A DNA stretch of 64,000 nucleotides from Myxococcus eversor. Its GTDB lineage: Bacteria; Myxococcota; Myxococcia; Myxococcales; Myxococcaceae. A program made the position numbers and the translations under genes. This document shows positions 53,088 to 62,260 of this stretch, one piece after another (the first letter of the stretch is position 1; every line of letters begins with the position of its first letter). The DNA lies in contig NZ_JAAIXY010000006.1 in NCBI RefSeq assembly GCF_010894455.1, positions 62,001-126,000 of the forward strand. The letters run 5' to 3'. The notes under the pieces are model-generated. The model was not told where the DNA came from, did not search any database, and was given only the letters and a program-made list of their open reading frames with translations.

Positions 53088-54578
53088 TCAGGTGTCCGTC
53101 GGCAGCCGCGTCCACACCGCCTTGCACTGGAGGTAGCCTTCCAGCGCGTGGTGCGACAAATCGCGGCCCCAGCCAGACTCCTTGTAGCCGCCGAACGGCG
53201 CGGCATCGTCGAACTCGTTGAAGCAGTTGATCCACACCACGCCGCTCTTCACCTTGCGGGCCAGCGCGTGCGCCTTCGCCACGTCGCGCGTCCACAGCGA
53301 CGCGGCCAGGCCGTACAGCGTGCCGTTGGCCAGCTCCAGCGCGTGCGCGTCATCACGGAAGCGAAGGCAGCTGAGCACCGGACCGAAAATCTCCTCCTGG
53401 GCGATCTTCATGTCCGGCTTCACGTCGCCGAAGATGGTGGGCCGCATGAAGTAGCCCTTCGCCTTGATGCTCTCCGTGTCGCGCTCGCCACCGGCCAAAA
53501 GCTTCGCGCCCTGCTGACGACCGCTCTCGACGTAGCCGAGGATGGTGTCGAGCTGCTTCTGGCTCACCTGCGCGCCCATCTCCGTGGACGGGTCCAGCGG
53601 GTCACCGACGCGCAGCTTGCGCGCGCGCTCCGCCAGCTTGCCCACGAAGTCGTCGTAGATGCCCTCCTGCACGAGCACGCGGCTGCCCGCGTTGCACGTC
53701 TCGCCCTTGTTGCCGAAGATGCCCCAGAAGCACGCCTCCACGGCGCGCTCCAGGTCCGCGTCGGAGAAGATGACCTGGGGGCTCTTGCCGCCCAGCTCCA
53801 GCGTCAGCTTCTTGAGGTTGCTGCCCGCCGACGCCTGCATCAGCCGGCGCGCGGTGCGGCCGGAGCCGGTGAAGGAGATTTTGTCCACGTCCGGGTGCCG
53901 AGCGAGCGCCTCGCCCGCGGGGTCTCCGTAGCCGGTGACGACGTTGAGGACGCCGGGAGGGAAGCCCGCCTCCAGCGCGAGCGCACCCAGCTTCATCGCC
54001 GTCAGCGGCGTCATCTCGGAGGGCTTCACCACCACGGTGCAGCCGGCGGCGAGCGCGGGTCCCAGCTTCCAGCAGAGGATGCAGGTGGGGTAGTTCCACG
54101 GGACGATGAGGCCCACCACGCCCACCGGCTCCTTGAGCACGTAGGTGTGGAAGGGGCCGTCCACCGGGAGCACCTCGCCGTGAATCTTGTCCGCCCAGTC
54201 CGCGAAGTACGCGAGCGTGCCGGCGCCCGGGGCCACGTCGCCTCGGACGGCGTCGCGGAACGTCTTGCCGTTGTTGAGCGACTCGACGAGCGCGAACTCC
54301 TCGCGGCGCTGCCACAGCAGGTCGGCGAGCTTGCGGATGAGCTTGCCGCGCTCGCGGGCGGACATCTTGCTCCACGGGCCGGACTCGAAGGCGCGACGGG
54401 CGGCCTTTACCGCGCGGTCCACGTCGGCGGCGGTGGCGCTGGGTACGTCGCACACCTTCTCACCCGTGGCGGGATTCACCACCGGGAGAAAGCCCCCTTC
54501 GACGGGGTCCACGCCCTGCCCATCGATGAGCAGTTGCAGGACGGGCAGCCGGGGGGAGAGCGAGCGGGCGTCTAGCAT
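53088..54578 (-). CDS. NAD(P)-dependent aldehyde dehydrogenase
   Basis: A 496-residue ALDH that oxidises an aldehyde to the acid. VGLIVPWNYPTCILCWKLGPAL (cofactor-binding Asn), KISFTGSGRTARRLM, LTLELGGKSPQVIF (general-base Glu) and GNKGETCNAGSRVLV (catalytic Cys) are all present; the C-terminal GGYKESGWGRDLS matches the betaine/phenylacetaldehyde/PuuC branch. The ATG at 54576-54578 follows GAGGAA; another ATG six codons upstream is less likely. It leads the ALDH - GS - Fe-ADH run, 31 bases before the GS gene. Confidence 0.93.
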   Translation of the reverse strand: MLDARSLSPRLPVLQLLIDGQGVDPVEGGFLPVVNPATGEKVCDVPSATAADVDRAVKAARRAFESGPWSKMSARERGKLIRKLADLLWQRREEFALVESLNNGKTFRDAVRGDVAPGAGTLAYFADWADKIHGEVLPVDGPFHTYVLKEPVGVVGLIVPWNYPTCILCWKLGPALAAGCTVVVKPSEMTPLTAMKLGALALEAGFPPGVLNVVTGYGDPAGEALARHPDVDKISFTGSGRTARRLMQASAGSNLKKLTLELGGKSPQVIFSDADLERAVEACFWGIFGNKGETCNAGSRVLVQEGIYDDFVGKLAERARKLRVGDPLDPSTEMGAQVSQKQLDTILGYVESGRQQGAKLLAGGERDTESIKAKGYFMRPTIFGDVKPDMKIAQEEIFGPVLSCLRFRDDAHALELANGTLYGLAASLWTRDVAKAHALARKVKSGVVWINCFNEFDDAAPFGGYKESGWGRDLSHHALEGYLQCKAVWTRLPTDT

Positions 54579-54636
54579 GGGGATTCCTCGGGGCACACGG
54601 GGGCGTTCCAGACGGATTGGCCAGGAGCGAACACAG

Positions 54637-55422
54637 GTGGCACGACAGGGTAGGAATGACGTCCAGACGCGGCAACCTGCGGTGGTGAAGAACGTCTTGT
54701 TGCTGAAAGCGGGTGAGGCCGCGGAGTCGGTGCGCCTCAGTGTGGGTGATTACGAGCAGTGGTTCCTGAGCACCATCGGACTGGAGGGCCATCGGTTCGA
54801 CATCCTCCCGGTGCACCGCGACGCGCCGTTGCCACGGGACGCGCATGCGTATGACGCGGTGATGATGACCGGCTCTCCTCTGTCAGTGACGCGGCTGGAG
54901 CCGTGGATGGAGCGCGTCGCGGACTTCATGGTGGAGGCCGGGGAGAAGGGCACGCCGGTGTTGGGAGTGTGCTTTGGTCATCAGTTGCTCGCGCGCGCGT
55001 ACGGTGGGCAGGTGGCGCGAAATCCACTGGGACGGGAGACGGGCACGGTGGAGGTGAGGCTCACCGAGGCGGGGCGTCGGGACGCGCTGTTCGACGGGGT
55101 GCCAGAGGTCTTCGCAGCCCAGGCGACGCACGAGGACATCGTCGCCCAGGTGCCCGAGGGCGCGACGGTGCTCGCGGGCAACGCCAACACGGCCGCGCAG
55201 GCGCTCGCCTTCCGTCCCAACGTCCGGGGCGTGCAGTTCCACCCGGAGGCGGCTCCGGACGCACTGCGCGCTGTCATCCACGCGAGACGCGAGGGACTGG
55301 AACAGGAGGCCGTGGCGAGGGGGATTGCGCCCGGTGCGCAGGTGCCAAGGCTGCTCGCGGGCCTGGCTCCCACTCCCGCTGGGAGGCGAATCCTGATGAA
55401 CTTCCTGGAGCGCTTCACCTGA
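54637..55422 (+). CDS. Class I glutamine amidotransferase-like hydrolase (GMP synthase-type domain)
   Basis: A 261-residue stand-alone GATase1 protein. The triad is visible: Cys112 in LGVCFGHQLLA, and His202 and Glu204 in VQFHPE. No synthetase domain is attached, so it probably hydrolyses a gamma-glutamyl bond, as PuuD does with gamma-glutamyl-GABA. The start is uncertain: GTG at 54637 has AGGAG at good distance, but the domain begins at the GTG at 54685. It is divergent from the ALDH gene with only 58 bases between, which supports a shared pathway. Confidence 0.78.
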   Translation: MARQGRNDVQTRQPAVVKNVLLLKAGEAAESVRLSVGDYEQWFLSTIGLEGHRFDILPVHRDAPLPRDAHAYDAVMMTGSPLSVTRLEPWMERVADFMVEAGEKGTPVLGVCFGHQLLARAYGGQVARNPLGRETGTVEVRLTEAGRRDALFDGVPEVFAAQATHEDIVAQVPEGATVLAGNANTAAQALAFRPNVRGVQFHPEAAPDALRAVIHARREGLEQEAVARGIAPGAQVPRLLAGLAPTPAGRRILMNFLERFT

Positions 55423-55440
55423 CCCCCACCGAGGCCTCCT

Positions 55441-55926
55441 TTGCCCCGCATCCTGACGTCGCTCCTGCTCGCCCTCCTCGTCTCCGCCTGCTCGGACGGA
55501 GACCCGTGCTCCCAGGCTCCTCGCTGTGATGGCTCGGAGGCGCTCAACTGCGAGACGGCCTGCACGGTGGGCCCCTGCTCTACTGGCGCCATCTTCCAGG
55601 AGTGCGACCAGGGCACCACCTGCGCCGTCGTGCCCGGGGACCGGAGCGACTCGCGCTTCTATCGCTCGCGGGCGGTGTGCGCGCGGAGCCTGACAGCGTG
55701 TGACCCGGCGACGGCGCCCGCGCCCGTCTGCGAGGACGGCCGCTTCGTCACCGGCTGCGGGGCACACCGCCGCGACATCCGAGCGTTCTGCTCGCAGGCG
55801 GCGCTGTACTTCGAGAAGGTGCCGACGTGCTGCGTGACGGGGACGGGTGACGGCGGGACGGATGGCGGCACCGCGGATGGTGGAGTTCCGGACGCTGGGC
55901 CGGGCACGTCCGACGCCGGACGTTGA
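55441..55926 (+). CDS. Cys-rich lipoprotein with Gly/Asp-rich tail
   Basis: A 161-residue protein with a clear lipoprotein signal PRILTSLLLALLVSAC (Cys17). Twelve or more further Cys lie in a compact domain (CSQAPRCDGSEALNCETAC, CAVVPGD, FCSQAALYF, PTCC), which points to disulfides in the envelope. The tail DGGTDGGTADGGVPDAG is a low-complexity linker common in myxobacterial lipoproteins. The start is TTG at 55441, 18 bases after the amidotransferase stop. Function unknown. Confidence 0.72.
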   Translation: MPRILTSLLLALLVSACSDGDPCSQAPRCDGSEALNCETACTVGPCSTGAIFQECDQGTTCAVVPGDRSDSRFYRSRAVCARSLTACDPATAPAPVCEDGRFVTGCGAHRRDIRAFCSQAALYFEKVPTCCVTGTGDGGTDGGTADGGVPDAGPGTSDAGR

Positions 55927-56032
55927 GCAGCACGCGTTTCGCGGGGTGAGGCTTCCGCGCGAGCCCGGCGGAACGAAGGGGCGAGTCCCAGGTTGTACCC
56001 GGACGGCGCTCCGTGCGCCGACCGAGTGCGCC

Positions 56033-56824
56033 ATGAATCCTCTCGTCCCGCGATACCACCGGTGGACGCGCCAACTGCGAAACCTCGTGGCCCATCTGCA
56101 TGTGGACACGAGGACCCATCACATCGTCCGGAAGACGGACTTCACGCAGTGCCCCCGGCCCGTGCTGTTGCTCTACGGCTTCTTCAGCACGCGCCGCGTG
56201 TTCGAGGTGCTGGAGCAGCGGCTGCGGCGCGATGGCTACTCCGTCTGGTCCATCCACCTGGGCGGTGCGCTGGACCGGTACAACACGTGTGGCATCGACG
56301 CGCTGGCGCAGAAGGTGCGCGAGAAGGTCGAGCGCATGTACGCGCGATATCCGCACATGGGGCCGCTGAGCATCGTCGGCCACTCGAAGGGCGGACTCAT
56401 CGGGATGTATTACGTGAAGCGCCTGGGCGGCGATGCGCGGGTGCAGAACCTCATCACCCTGGGGACGCCACACAAGGGCTCGCGGCTGGCGTACCTGGGC
56501 TGCGCGACGCTCGGGTGGTTCAGTCGCAGCATGTGGCAGCTCACGCCCGTGTCGCCGTTCCTGAAGCAACTGCGCACCGGGGCGTTTCCGAGGAACGTGA
56601 GGCTGACGTCGGTCTACTCGAAGGTGGACGAGGTGACGCCGTGGACGTCGGCGCGGCTGGACGTGGAGGGCCAGCCGAACGTGTTCAACCATGAGCTGTC
56701 CAACGTGGGACACGGGGCGCTGCTCACCCGGCGGGCCGTCTACGAAGTCGTCCGACGCGAGCTGAGCGCCGGTTATGCCGAGTGCGTGCAGGGCCTGCGC
56801 GCGGTGTCACCGTCCGCCTCTTGA
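56033..56824 (+). CDS. Alpha/beta hydrolase, lipase-like
   Basis: A 263-residue hydrolase. VLLLYGFFSTRRVFEVLEQRLRRDGYSVWSIHLGG is the oxyanion strand region of triacylglycerol lipase-like proteins. SIVGHSKGGLIGMYYVKRLGG holds the nucleophile Ser in GHSKG, and ITLGTPHKGSRLAYLG is the next conserved element. Late segments VYSKVDEVTPW and NVGHGALLT give the likely Asp and His. There is no signal peptide, so it is cytoplasmic or exported another way. The ATG at 56033 has only a weak ribosome binding site. Confidence 0.85.
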   Translation: MNPLVPRYHRWTRQLRNLVAHLHVDTRTHHIVRKTDFTQCPRPVLLLYGFFSTRRVFEVLEQRLRRDGYSVWSIHLGGALDRYNTCGIDALAQKVREKVERMYARYPHMGPLSIVGHSKGGLIGMYYVKRLGGDARVQNLITLGTPHKGSRLAYLGCATLGWFSRSMWQLTPVSPFLKQLRTGAFPRNVRLTSVYSKVDEVTPWTSARLDVEGQPNVFNHELSNVGHGALLTRRAVYEVVRRELSAGYAECVQGLRAVSPSAS

Positions 56825-56838
56825 GGTAGAGAGGGAAC

Positions 56839-57297
56839 ATGCCCTCGCGCTGGGACCGCCTCTTCGACCTGAAGCCCGTGCCGCTCATGGACCACTTCGT
56901 GGAGGAGGTGGCGAAGCTGCTCGCGCAGGACCTCCAGACGTGGCCGCCGCCGGTGGAAGAGGTGGACCTGGACACGGGAGGCCACTTCGCTCCGCTGTTC
57001 ACCGAGCCGCGTCCGCGTCCCACGCCGGCCGTCTATGCGGAGGCGTTGAGGCTGACGCGGTGGGAGCTGGCGCACGAGACGGACGCGTTCGACGACTACA
57101 TGCGCAACAAGCGCTACCTGGAGCGAGGGCTGGCGCCGGATGACCGGCTGGCCCTGCTGTTCCTCGCACGGTGGATCACCGAGCAGATGCTGAGCCTGGG
57201 AGAAGCCACCGAGGGCCGCGTGAAACGCAAACAGATGCAGGTCTGCCTGGACAAGCTGGAGACGAAGCTCCGGCTCGCCCAGGGCGCCCAGGCGTAA
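56839..57297 (+). CDS. Small protein of unknown function
   Basis: A 152-residue, probably cytoplasmic, mostly helical protein with a good ribosome binding site (GAGAGGG before ATG). It begins 14 bases after the lipase-like gene and is surely cotranscribed with it. No motif is recognised. RDxL-like segments (TDAFDDYMRNKRYLERGLAPDDRLALLFLARWITEQML) suggest a helical bundle. Confidence 0.7.
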   Translation: MPSRWDRLFDLKPVPLMDHFVEEVAKLLAQDLQTWPPPVEEVDLDTGGHFAPLFTEPRPRPTPAVYAEALRLTRWELAHETDAFDDYMRNKRYLERGLAPDDRLALLFLARWITEQMLSLGEATEGRVKRKQMQVCLDKLETKLRLAQGAQA

Positions 57298-57387
57298 GCA
57301 TTGCCTACGGGTAGACTCGGCTGCTCGACGCGGGGCATCGGCGACAACGAGTTCCCCTGGAACGACACACGCCGCAGCAGGCGATGG

Positions 57388-58260
57388 CTACTCGAGTTCG
57401 GCGGCCTCCACCGCGCCCAAGCTCGTCCCATCCGGCAGCCTCCACCCAGCAGGTCCACTCTGGGAAGAGCCCGCGACCACTCCTGCCGCCGCCGAGGAAC
57501 TGGTGAAGACGGCATCCGCGCTGAAGACCATCAGGTCATCGGATTCTCGAAGTGTCAGCGTGCCATCGCGGATGAGCCCTTCGCGGATCGCCCGATATCC
57601 TTTCGACAGCGAGTCGGAGATCTTCCGAACCGCCGTCGACCCGCGCAGCACGACATATCCTTCGGAGGACCTCCGCATTCGAGCCTGGGCCTGGAGCACC
57701 GAATAGGTGAACTCGGGCCCGCTCGTCCGCGTCCCACTGCGCGGCTCCAGCATCTGTCCCGCGCGTCCCGACAGTGGAGGAAGCGTGAGTCGCACGTATT
57801 CGAGGAAGCTCTCCATGTCGGCCAGGTCCGACTCGGGGAGCGCGGCACCCGAAGGAACCACGCCATTCGTCAGATTGACCCGAGCCGCCCCGCTGGCGAG
57901 CTTGTGCAGGGCGAGTTCCAGATGCTTCGCGTGGGCCTTCGTGAGGTTGCCGTCCTTCGACGTGAAGACCACCGCCTCGGTCCACCACTCCTTCGCGGAG
58001 TCCCGAGCATGCTGGGCGAGCCGCTGACCGAGGGCTTCGGCCTCGCCGATGTAGCCGCGAACCTCCCCCACCACGTCCGGATCATCACCGAGCAGGACGT
58101 ATACGCCTGGGCGATCCGCCTCCCTGCGCGCCTTGAACTGGGGCAGGTGGTTGCGAGGAACGGCCAGGGCGATGCCCGCCCAGTTCATGACGTCCGCCAC
58201 CCGCAGACCACTGGGGTCCCCATCCACGAAGAACAACTTGATGGTCTTGCCTGCCACCAC
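57388..58260 (-). CDS. GIY-YIG nuclease-domain protein with DUF4357
   Basis: A 290-residue protein. The middle has GVYVLLGDDP (GIY equivalent), [20 protein letters not shown] (YIG equivalent plus Arg), and THAKHLELAL-like KAHAKHLELAL with the metal Glu, which together define a GIY-YIG domain (about 50-135). The C-terminal segment SSAAAGVVAGSSQSGPAGWRLPDGTSL fits DUF4357, a common partner of such domains. Role unknown: DNA processing, defence or regulation. GTG at 58258-58260 follows AGGAGG. A perfect seven-base-arm inverted repeat lies about 50 bases upstream. Confidence 0.82.
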   Translation of the reverse strand: MVAGKTIKLFFVDGDPSGLRVADVMNWAGIALAVPRNHLPQFKARREADRPGVYVLLGDDPDVVGEVRGYIGEAEALGQRLAQHARDSAKEWWTEAVVFTSKDGNLTKAHAKHLELALHKLASGAARVNLTNGVVPSGAALPESDLADMESFLEYVRLTLPPLSGRAGQMLEPRSGTRTSGPEFTYSVLQAQARMRRSSEGYVVLRGSTAVRKISDSLSKGYRAIREGLIRDGTLTLRESDDLMVFSADAVFTSSSAAAGVVAGSSQSGPAGWRLPDGTSLGAVEAAELE

Positions 58261-58305
58261 GCCCCTCCTGAGCCAGCGGAAAACTCCTCGAAGTCTGCTT
58301 GAAAA

Positions 58306-58322
58306 CCTGACTCGAAGTCAGG
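58306..58322. promoter_or_regulatory. Palindrome upstream of the GIY-YIG gene
   Basis: CCTGACT-CGA-AGTCAGG is a perfect seven-base-arm inverted repeat. The nine-base segment CTCGAAGTC inside it (58311-58319) also occurs at 58287-58295, in direct orientation and 24 bases away. This looks like a regulator-binding region for the GIY-YIG gene. Confidence 0.4.
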
Positions 58323-58477
58323 CGCTGCAAGCAGGCGTGAGCAGTCCCCTCCCTCGGAAAGCTGGGACCTCGAACTTTCCGCCACATCGGAACGAGTAGG
58401 CGCCGAGCATCGAGGGTGAACGAGAACCTGGGGCACCGGGCCTTGTCAGCGCGCGGGCACTGCCGTAAGCCCGAGGC

Positions 58478-59713
58478 ATGTTGCAGCCCCTGGACACTCC
58501 GCCTCCGACGCCCACCACCGACCGCCGCAAGCGCCTGCTCATCCTGGGAGCCCTCTGGCTCGTCGTGGCGGCGGCCCTGGTGACGTTCCGCTCGGTGGTG
58601 ATGCCCTTCGCTGGCGCGGCGCTCATCGCGTACCTGGTGCAGCCGCTCGTGGCGCGCATCACCCGGCTGAACGTCGCCGGACGCAAAGTCCCTCATTGGG
58701 CGGCCATCCTGCTCATCTACGCGGGCTTCTTCGTCGGCGTGTACCTCTTCCTCGTGGCCCTGGTGCCGCAGCTCTACCGGGAGATGGCTCGCGTCAGCCG
58801 CGACACGATGGCGCTGGCCAACACGCTCACGCCGGAACAGGTGCAGGTGCTCGCCCAGCGCGGCGAGACGTGGCTCAGCGACTACGGCATCCCCGTGGCC
58901 CTCTCCAACCGGGCGCTGGAGGGCGCGGACGCGGCGGGCAGCGGACACTTCAGCCTCGCGCTGGACCTGGAGCAGTTGCTGAGTGACGCGGTGAAGCGCG
59001 TCTCGTCGCTGGTGCAGGAGAACCTGGGCGACATCGTCAGCGTGTCCCGCAGCATCATCGCGGGAGTCGCCGCGGGCGTCTTCACGCTGTTCTTCGTGTT
59101 GATGGTCGCGGCCTTCTTCTCCATCGACGGTCAGGCCATCCGCCGGTACTGCGGCACCCTGGTCCCCGCCGAGTACGCCCACGACGCGAGGCAGCTCGCC
59201 GAGCGAATCGACCGCTCCCTGTCCGGCGTGGTGCGCGGCCAGGTCACCATCTGCGTCGTGAACGGCGCGCTGACCTTCGTGGGGCTGCTGCTCTTCGGCG
59301 TGAAGTTCGCCTTCCTGCTCGCCACCATCGCCACGTTCTTCAGCCTCATCCCCATCTTCGGCACCATCCTCAGCTCGGTGCCCATCGTCCTCATCGCGAT
59401 GGCGGATGGCTTCAAGAAGGGCCTGGCCATCCTGGTGTGGATCATCGGCATCCACGCGGTGGAGGCGTACTTCCTCAATCCCAAAATCATGGGGCAGGCC
59501 GCGCGCATCCACCCGGTCATCGTCGCCTTCTCCCTCATCGCGGGAGAGCGACTCTTCGGCCTCGTGGGCGCGCTCTTCGCCGTGCCCATCACCGCCATCC
59601 TGGTGGCCTGCTTCGACTACGCCCGCCTCAAGGCACAGCCGCAGTCGGTGGTGACGCTCCCTGCTTCCGAGCCTGTCTCCGGCGCCACCGGGCAACAGAC
59701 GCCAGCGGCCTGA
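58478..59713 (+). CDS. AI-2E family (PerM-like) membrane permease
   Basis: A 411-residue inner-membrane protein with about eight spans: two N-terminal (LLILGALWLVVAAALVTFR and VVMPFAGAALIAYLVQPLV), a soluble insertion, and a C-terminal bundle with FLLATIATFFSLIPIFGTILSSVPIVLIAMADGF and LNPKIMGQAARIHPVIVAFSLIAGERLFGLVGALFAVPI, the diagnostic tail of the AI-2E transporter family. Members export autoinducer-2 or act in Na+/H+ exchange; the substrate here is unknown. The ATG follows GAGG. It is convergent with the TPR gene. Confidence 0.9.
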   Translation: MLQPLDTPPPTPTTDRRKRLLILGALWLVVAAALVTFRSVVMPFAGAALIAYLVQPLVARITRLNVAGRKVPHWAAILLIYAGFFVGVYLFLVALVPQLYREMARVSRDTMALANTLTPEQVQVLAQRGETWLSDYGIPVALSNRALEGADAAGSGHFSLALDLEQLLSDAVKRVSSLVQENLGDIVSVSRSIIAGVAAGVFTLFFVLMVAAFFSIDGQAIRRYCGTLVPAEYAHDARQLAERIDRSLSGVVRGQVTICVVNGALTFVGLLLFGVKFAFLLATIATFFSLIPIFGTILSSVPIVLIAMADGFKKGLAILVWIIGIHAVEAYFLNPKIMGQAARIHPVIVAFSLIAGERLFGLVGALFAVPITAILVACFDYARLKAQPQSVVTLPASEPVSGATGQQTPAA

Positions 59714-59737
59714 GCGCCTCTTCGCCTCACGGGGCGC

Positions 59738-60238
59738 CTACGGAGCCCCACCTCCGAGCGCCTTGGCGTAGTTCGCGAGCGAGCGGTTGTAGCGAGGCAG
59801 ATGACGCGCCAGCGCCCCGAGCGCCAGCCCCACCGCCTCCCTCTCGCGCCCCGCATCCACGAGCGACAGCGCGAGGAACGCGGACACGGTGTCATCGAGT
59901 TCATCAGAACCAGTAGCCCGCTCAGCCGTGAGGAGCGCGACACTCTCCTCGACTTCGCCCAGATTGCGCAGCGTGCTGGCCAGTTGAATCACGGCCTGAC
60001 GGCGAAGCCCGCCACTCAGCCCCGCCGCCAAGGCCTGTCGATACAGCGGCGCGGCCAACGCCTCCTGCCCCAGCGAGTCATGGGCCGATGCCCGCTCGAA
60101 CAGCGCGCGCGGATGCCCCACGGGCAGCTCCGCCGACAGCGCTTCGACACGTGCGAGAAAGCCACCCGGAGCCTGGCCATCGAAAGAGGCCCACAGCTCC
60201 GCGATGCGCCGCTCCCACTCCAGCTCGGTCGTCGTCAC
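59738..60238 (-). CDS. Tetratricopeptide-like (TPR_5) protein
   Basis: A 166-residue helical protein. HPRALFERASAHDSLGQEALAAPLYRQALAAGL and RRQAVIQLASTLRNLGEVEESVALLTAE are TPR-like helical hairpins of the TPR_5 type. GTG at 60236-60238 is chosen since the family starts there; the frame continues upstream into the Cys-rich lipoprotein gene. It is the third gene after rho on the same strand. Role unknown, probably protein-protein contact. Confidence 0.72.
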   Translation of the reverse strand: MTTTELEWERRIAELWASFDGQAPGGFLARVEALSAELPVGHPRALFERASAHDSLGQEALAAPLYRQALAAGLSGGLRRQAVIQLASTLRNLGEVEESVALLTAERATGSDELDDTVSAFLALSLVDAGREREAVGLALGALARHLPRYNRSLANYAKALGGGAP

Positions 60239-60296
60239 CGCCCCAGCTTCGCAGCCCACCTGAAGGCACGAAAGCCACGAGGCAACGCAAGTCACC

Positions 60297-60611
60297 TCAC
60301 TGACAGGCGGCGTCGCAGCGGGCCCCACGGCAGAAGGGGATGCAGCGTCCGCAGTCGATGGAGCCTTCCGGGCACTCACCCGTGCATCTCACACCGCGAC
60401 AGTTCGGGCCCTCGTCCACGTGGGTGACGGCGGTGCCATCCCCGCAGCAGGCATTGGCGACACAGTCGTCATCCGAGTAGCAGGTGCGGTCGGACAGCAC
60501 CGGAGGCGCGTCATCCAACGGCCCCAGCGGGTCCACATCGCATCCCAGTCCACCTCCGAGTGACACCCCGATGAGCAGGGGAAACAGCCGGACGAACATG
60601 GAACGAGACAT
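60297..60611 (-). CDS. Small Cys-rich lipoprotein
   Basis: A 104-residue protein with signal SMFVRLFPLLIGVSLGGGLGC (Cys24 lipidated). The mature part has about fourteen Cys in 80 residues (CYSDDDCVANACCGDG, CRGVRCTGECPEGSIDCGRCIPFCRGARC), a pattern of small disulfide-rich or metal-binding domains seen in many myxobacterial lipoproteins. The ATG follows GGAGGG. It lies 23 bases after rho and may share its transcript. Confidence 0.78.
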   Translation of the reverse strand: MSRSMFVRLFPLLIGVSLGGGLGCDVDPLGPLDDAPPVLSDRTCYSDDDCVANACCGDGTAVTHVDEGPNCRGVRCTGECPEGSIDCGRCIPFCRGARCDAACQ

Positions 60612-60634
60612 GGACCCTCCGAGGGGTGTTGGGC

Positions 60635-62260
60635 TTATCGGTTCATCGAGCCGAGGAAGTCAGCGTTCGTCGGCGTCGGACGCATGTGCTTGAGCACGAA
60701 CTCCATCGCGTCGATGGGCGTGAACGGATGGAGCACCTGGCGCAGCGCAGTGATGCGCACGAGATCGCCCGGTGACAAGAGCAATTCCTCCTTGCGCGTA
60801 CCGGACTTGTTGATGTCCAGCGTCGGGAAGATGCGCTTCTCCATCAGCTTCCGGTCCAGGACGATTTCGGAGTTACCCGTGCCCTTGAACTCCTCGAAGA
60901 TGACTTCGTCCATGCGGCTGCCGGTGTCGATGAGCGCGGTGCCGATGATGGTCAGCGAGCCGCCCTCCTCGATGTTGCGCGCGGCGCCGAAGAAGCGCTT
61001 GGGCTTGTGCAGCGCGTTGGCATCCACGCCGCCGGAGAGAATCTTTCCGGACGCGGGCACCACCGTGTTGTAGGCGCGCGCCAGACGCGTAATCGAGTCG
61101 AGCAGGATGCAGACGTCGTACTTCTGTTCGACGAGGCGCTTGGCCTTGTCGATGACCATCTCCGCCACCTGCACGTGCCGCGTGGCGGGCTCGTCGAAGG
61201 TGGAGGAAACGACTTCGCCCCGCACGCTGCGCTCCATGTCCGTGACTTCTTCCGGGCGCTCATCCACGAGCAGCACGATGAGGTACACGTCCGGGTGGTT
61301 GCGGCTGATGGCGTGCGCGATGTTCTGCAGCAGCACCGTCTTGCCGGCCTTCGGCGGGGCGACGATGAGGCAGCGCTGTCCCAGACCGATGGGGCAGAAC
61401 ATGTCGATGATGCGCGTGGTCATCTCCGACGACTCGTGCTCCAGCTTGAGCTTGCGCGTCGGATACAGCGGCGTGAGGTTGTCGAACAGGATGCGCTCGC
61501 GCGCCGCGTCCGACATCGGGTCCGTGAAGTTGACCTTGTCCACCTTCTGGAGCGCGAAGAAGCGCTCGCCCTCGCGGGGCTGGCGGATGGGACCCGTCAC
61601 CGTGTCGCCAGGGCGCAGGTTGAACCGGCGCACCTGCGACGGAGACACGTAGATGTCGTCCGGGCTGGGCTGGTAGTCGCTGTCGGAGCTGCGCAGGAAG
61701 CCGAAGCCGTCGCTGAGCATCTCCATCACGCCTTCGGCGTGGACCTCGAAGCGCTTGTCGGCGATGCCGCCGAGCAGCGCGAAGATGAGGTCCTGCTTCT
61801 TCAGGCCCTGGTAGTTCTCGATGCCCACGTCGTGGGCCATCTTGGACAGGTCCGTGATCTTCATCCGCTTCAGGTCATTGAGCTTGATGACCTGCATCGG
61901 CGCGCCGTCGCGGCTGACTTCCGTGATTGCGGGCGCGTCGGGGACCTCCGGCGCGGGAGGCAGCGTGGCCGCCGGCGAATCGTCCTCTCCAGAGGAAAGA
62001 CGCGCCTCCTGGATGTCGTCGTCGCGGACGGGACGGGAAATGGGGGTCAGGACCGGACGGGGCGGCTCGGCGCTCACCTCGGCCTCTGGCTCCGCGCTGA
62101 CTTCCTCGTCGCGGCGGGGGCGACGGGTGCGGGAGGGCTTCTCGGTCTCTTCCCTTTCGGCGGTCTTCGCCGCCGCGCGCTTGCGACGGGGCTTGTCGTC
62201 GGCCTCGACGGGAACAACGACGTCGGCGGCCTTCTCTCTCGAAGTACGGGCTTTGCGCAT
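60635..62260 (-). CDS. rho: Transcription termination factor Rho
   Basis: The hexameric RNA helicase that ends Rho-dependent transcription. The 541 residues are about 120 longer than E. coli Rho because of an N-terminal, charged, low-complexity extension (about 1-125, Arg/Lys then Glu/Asp/Pro-rich). The RNA-binding domain follows ([39 protein letters not shown]), then the ATPase: [12 protein letters not shown] (P-loop near residue 300), [14 protein letters not shown] (Walker B region), [11 protein letters not shown] and [20 protein letters not shown]. The ATG at 62258-62260 has a weak ribosome binding site. Such extensions occur in other high-GC bacteria and alter RNA binding. Confidence 0.96.
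   Translation of the reverse strand: MRKARTSREKAADVVVPVEADDKPRRKRAAAKTAEREETEKPSRTRRPRRDEEVSAEPEAEVSAEPPRPVLTPISRPVRDDDIQEARLSSGEDDSPAATLPPAPEVPDAPAITEVSRDGAPMQVIKLNDLKRMKITDLSKMAHDVGIENYQGLKKQDLIFALLGGIADKRFEVHAEGVMEMLSDGFGFLRSSDSDYQPSPDDIYVSPSQVRRFNLRPGDTVTGPIRQPREGERFFALQKVDKVNFTDPMSDAARERILFDNLTPLYPTRKLKLEHESSEMTTRIIDMFCPIGLGQRCLIVAPPKAGKTVLLQNIAHAISRNHPDVYLIVLLVDERPEEVTDMERSVRGEVVSSTFDEPATRHVQVAEMVIDKAKRLVEQKYDVCILLDSITRLARAYNTVVPASGKILSGGVDANALHKPKRFFGAARNIEEGGSLTIIGTALIDTGSRMDEVIFEEFKGTGNSEIVLDRKLMEKRIFPTLDINKSGTRKEELLLSPGDLVRITALRQVLHPFTPIDAMEFVLKHMRPTPTNADFLGSMNR

Noticed and set aside
52728..54575. 615-codon frame opposite the aldehyde dehydrogenase and GS genes
   Set aside because: An antisense shadow, rich in Arg/His/Leu, with no start signal.
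60297..60379. N-terminal extension of the TPR protein reading into the lipoprotein gene
   Set aside because: The extension overlaps the end of the Cys-rich lipoprotein gene; the GTG at 60236-60238 begins at the family-like segment.
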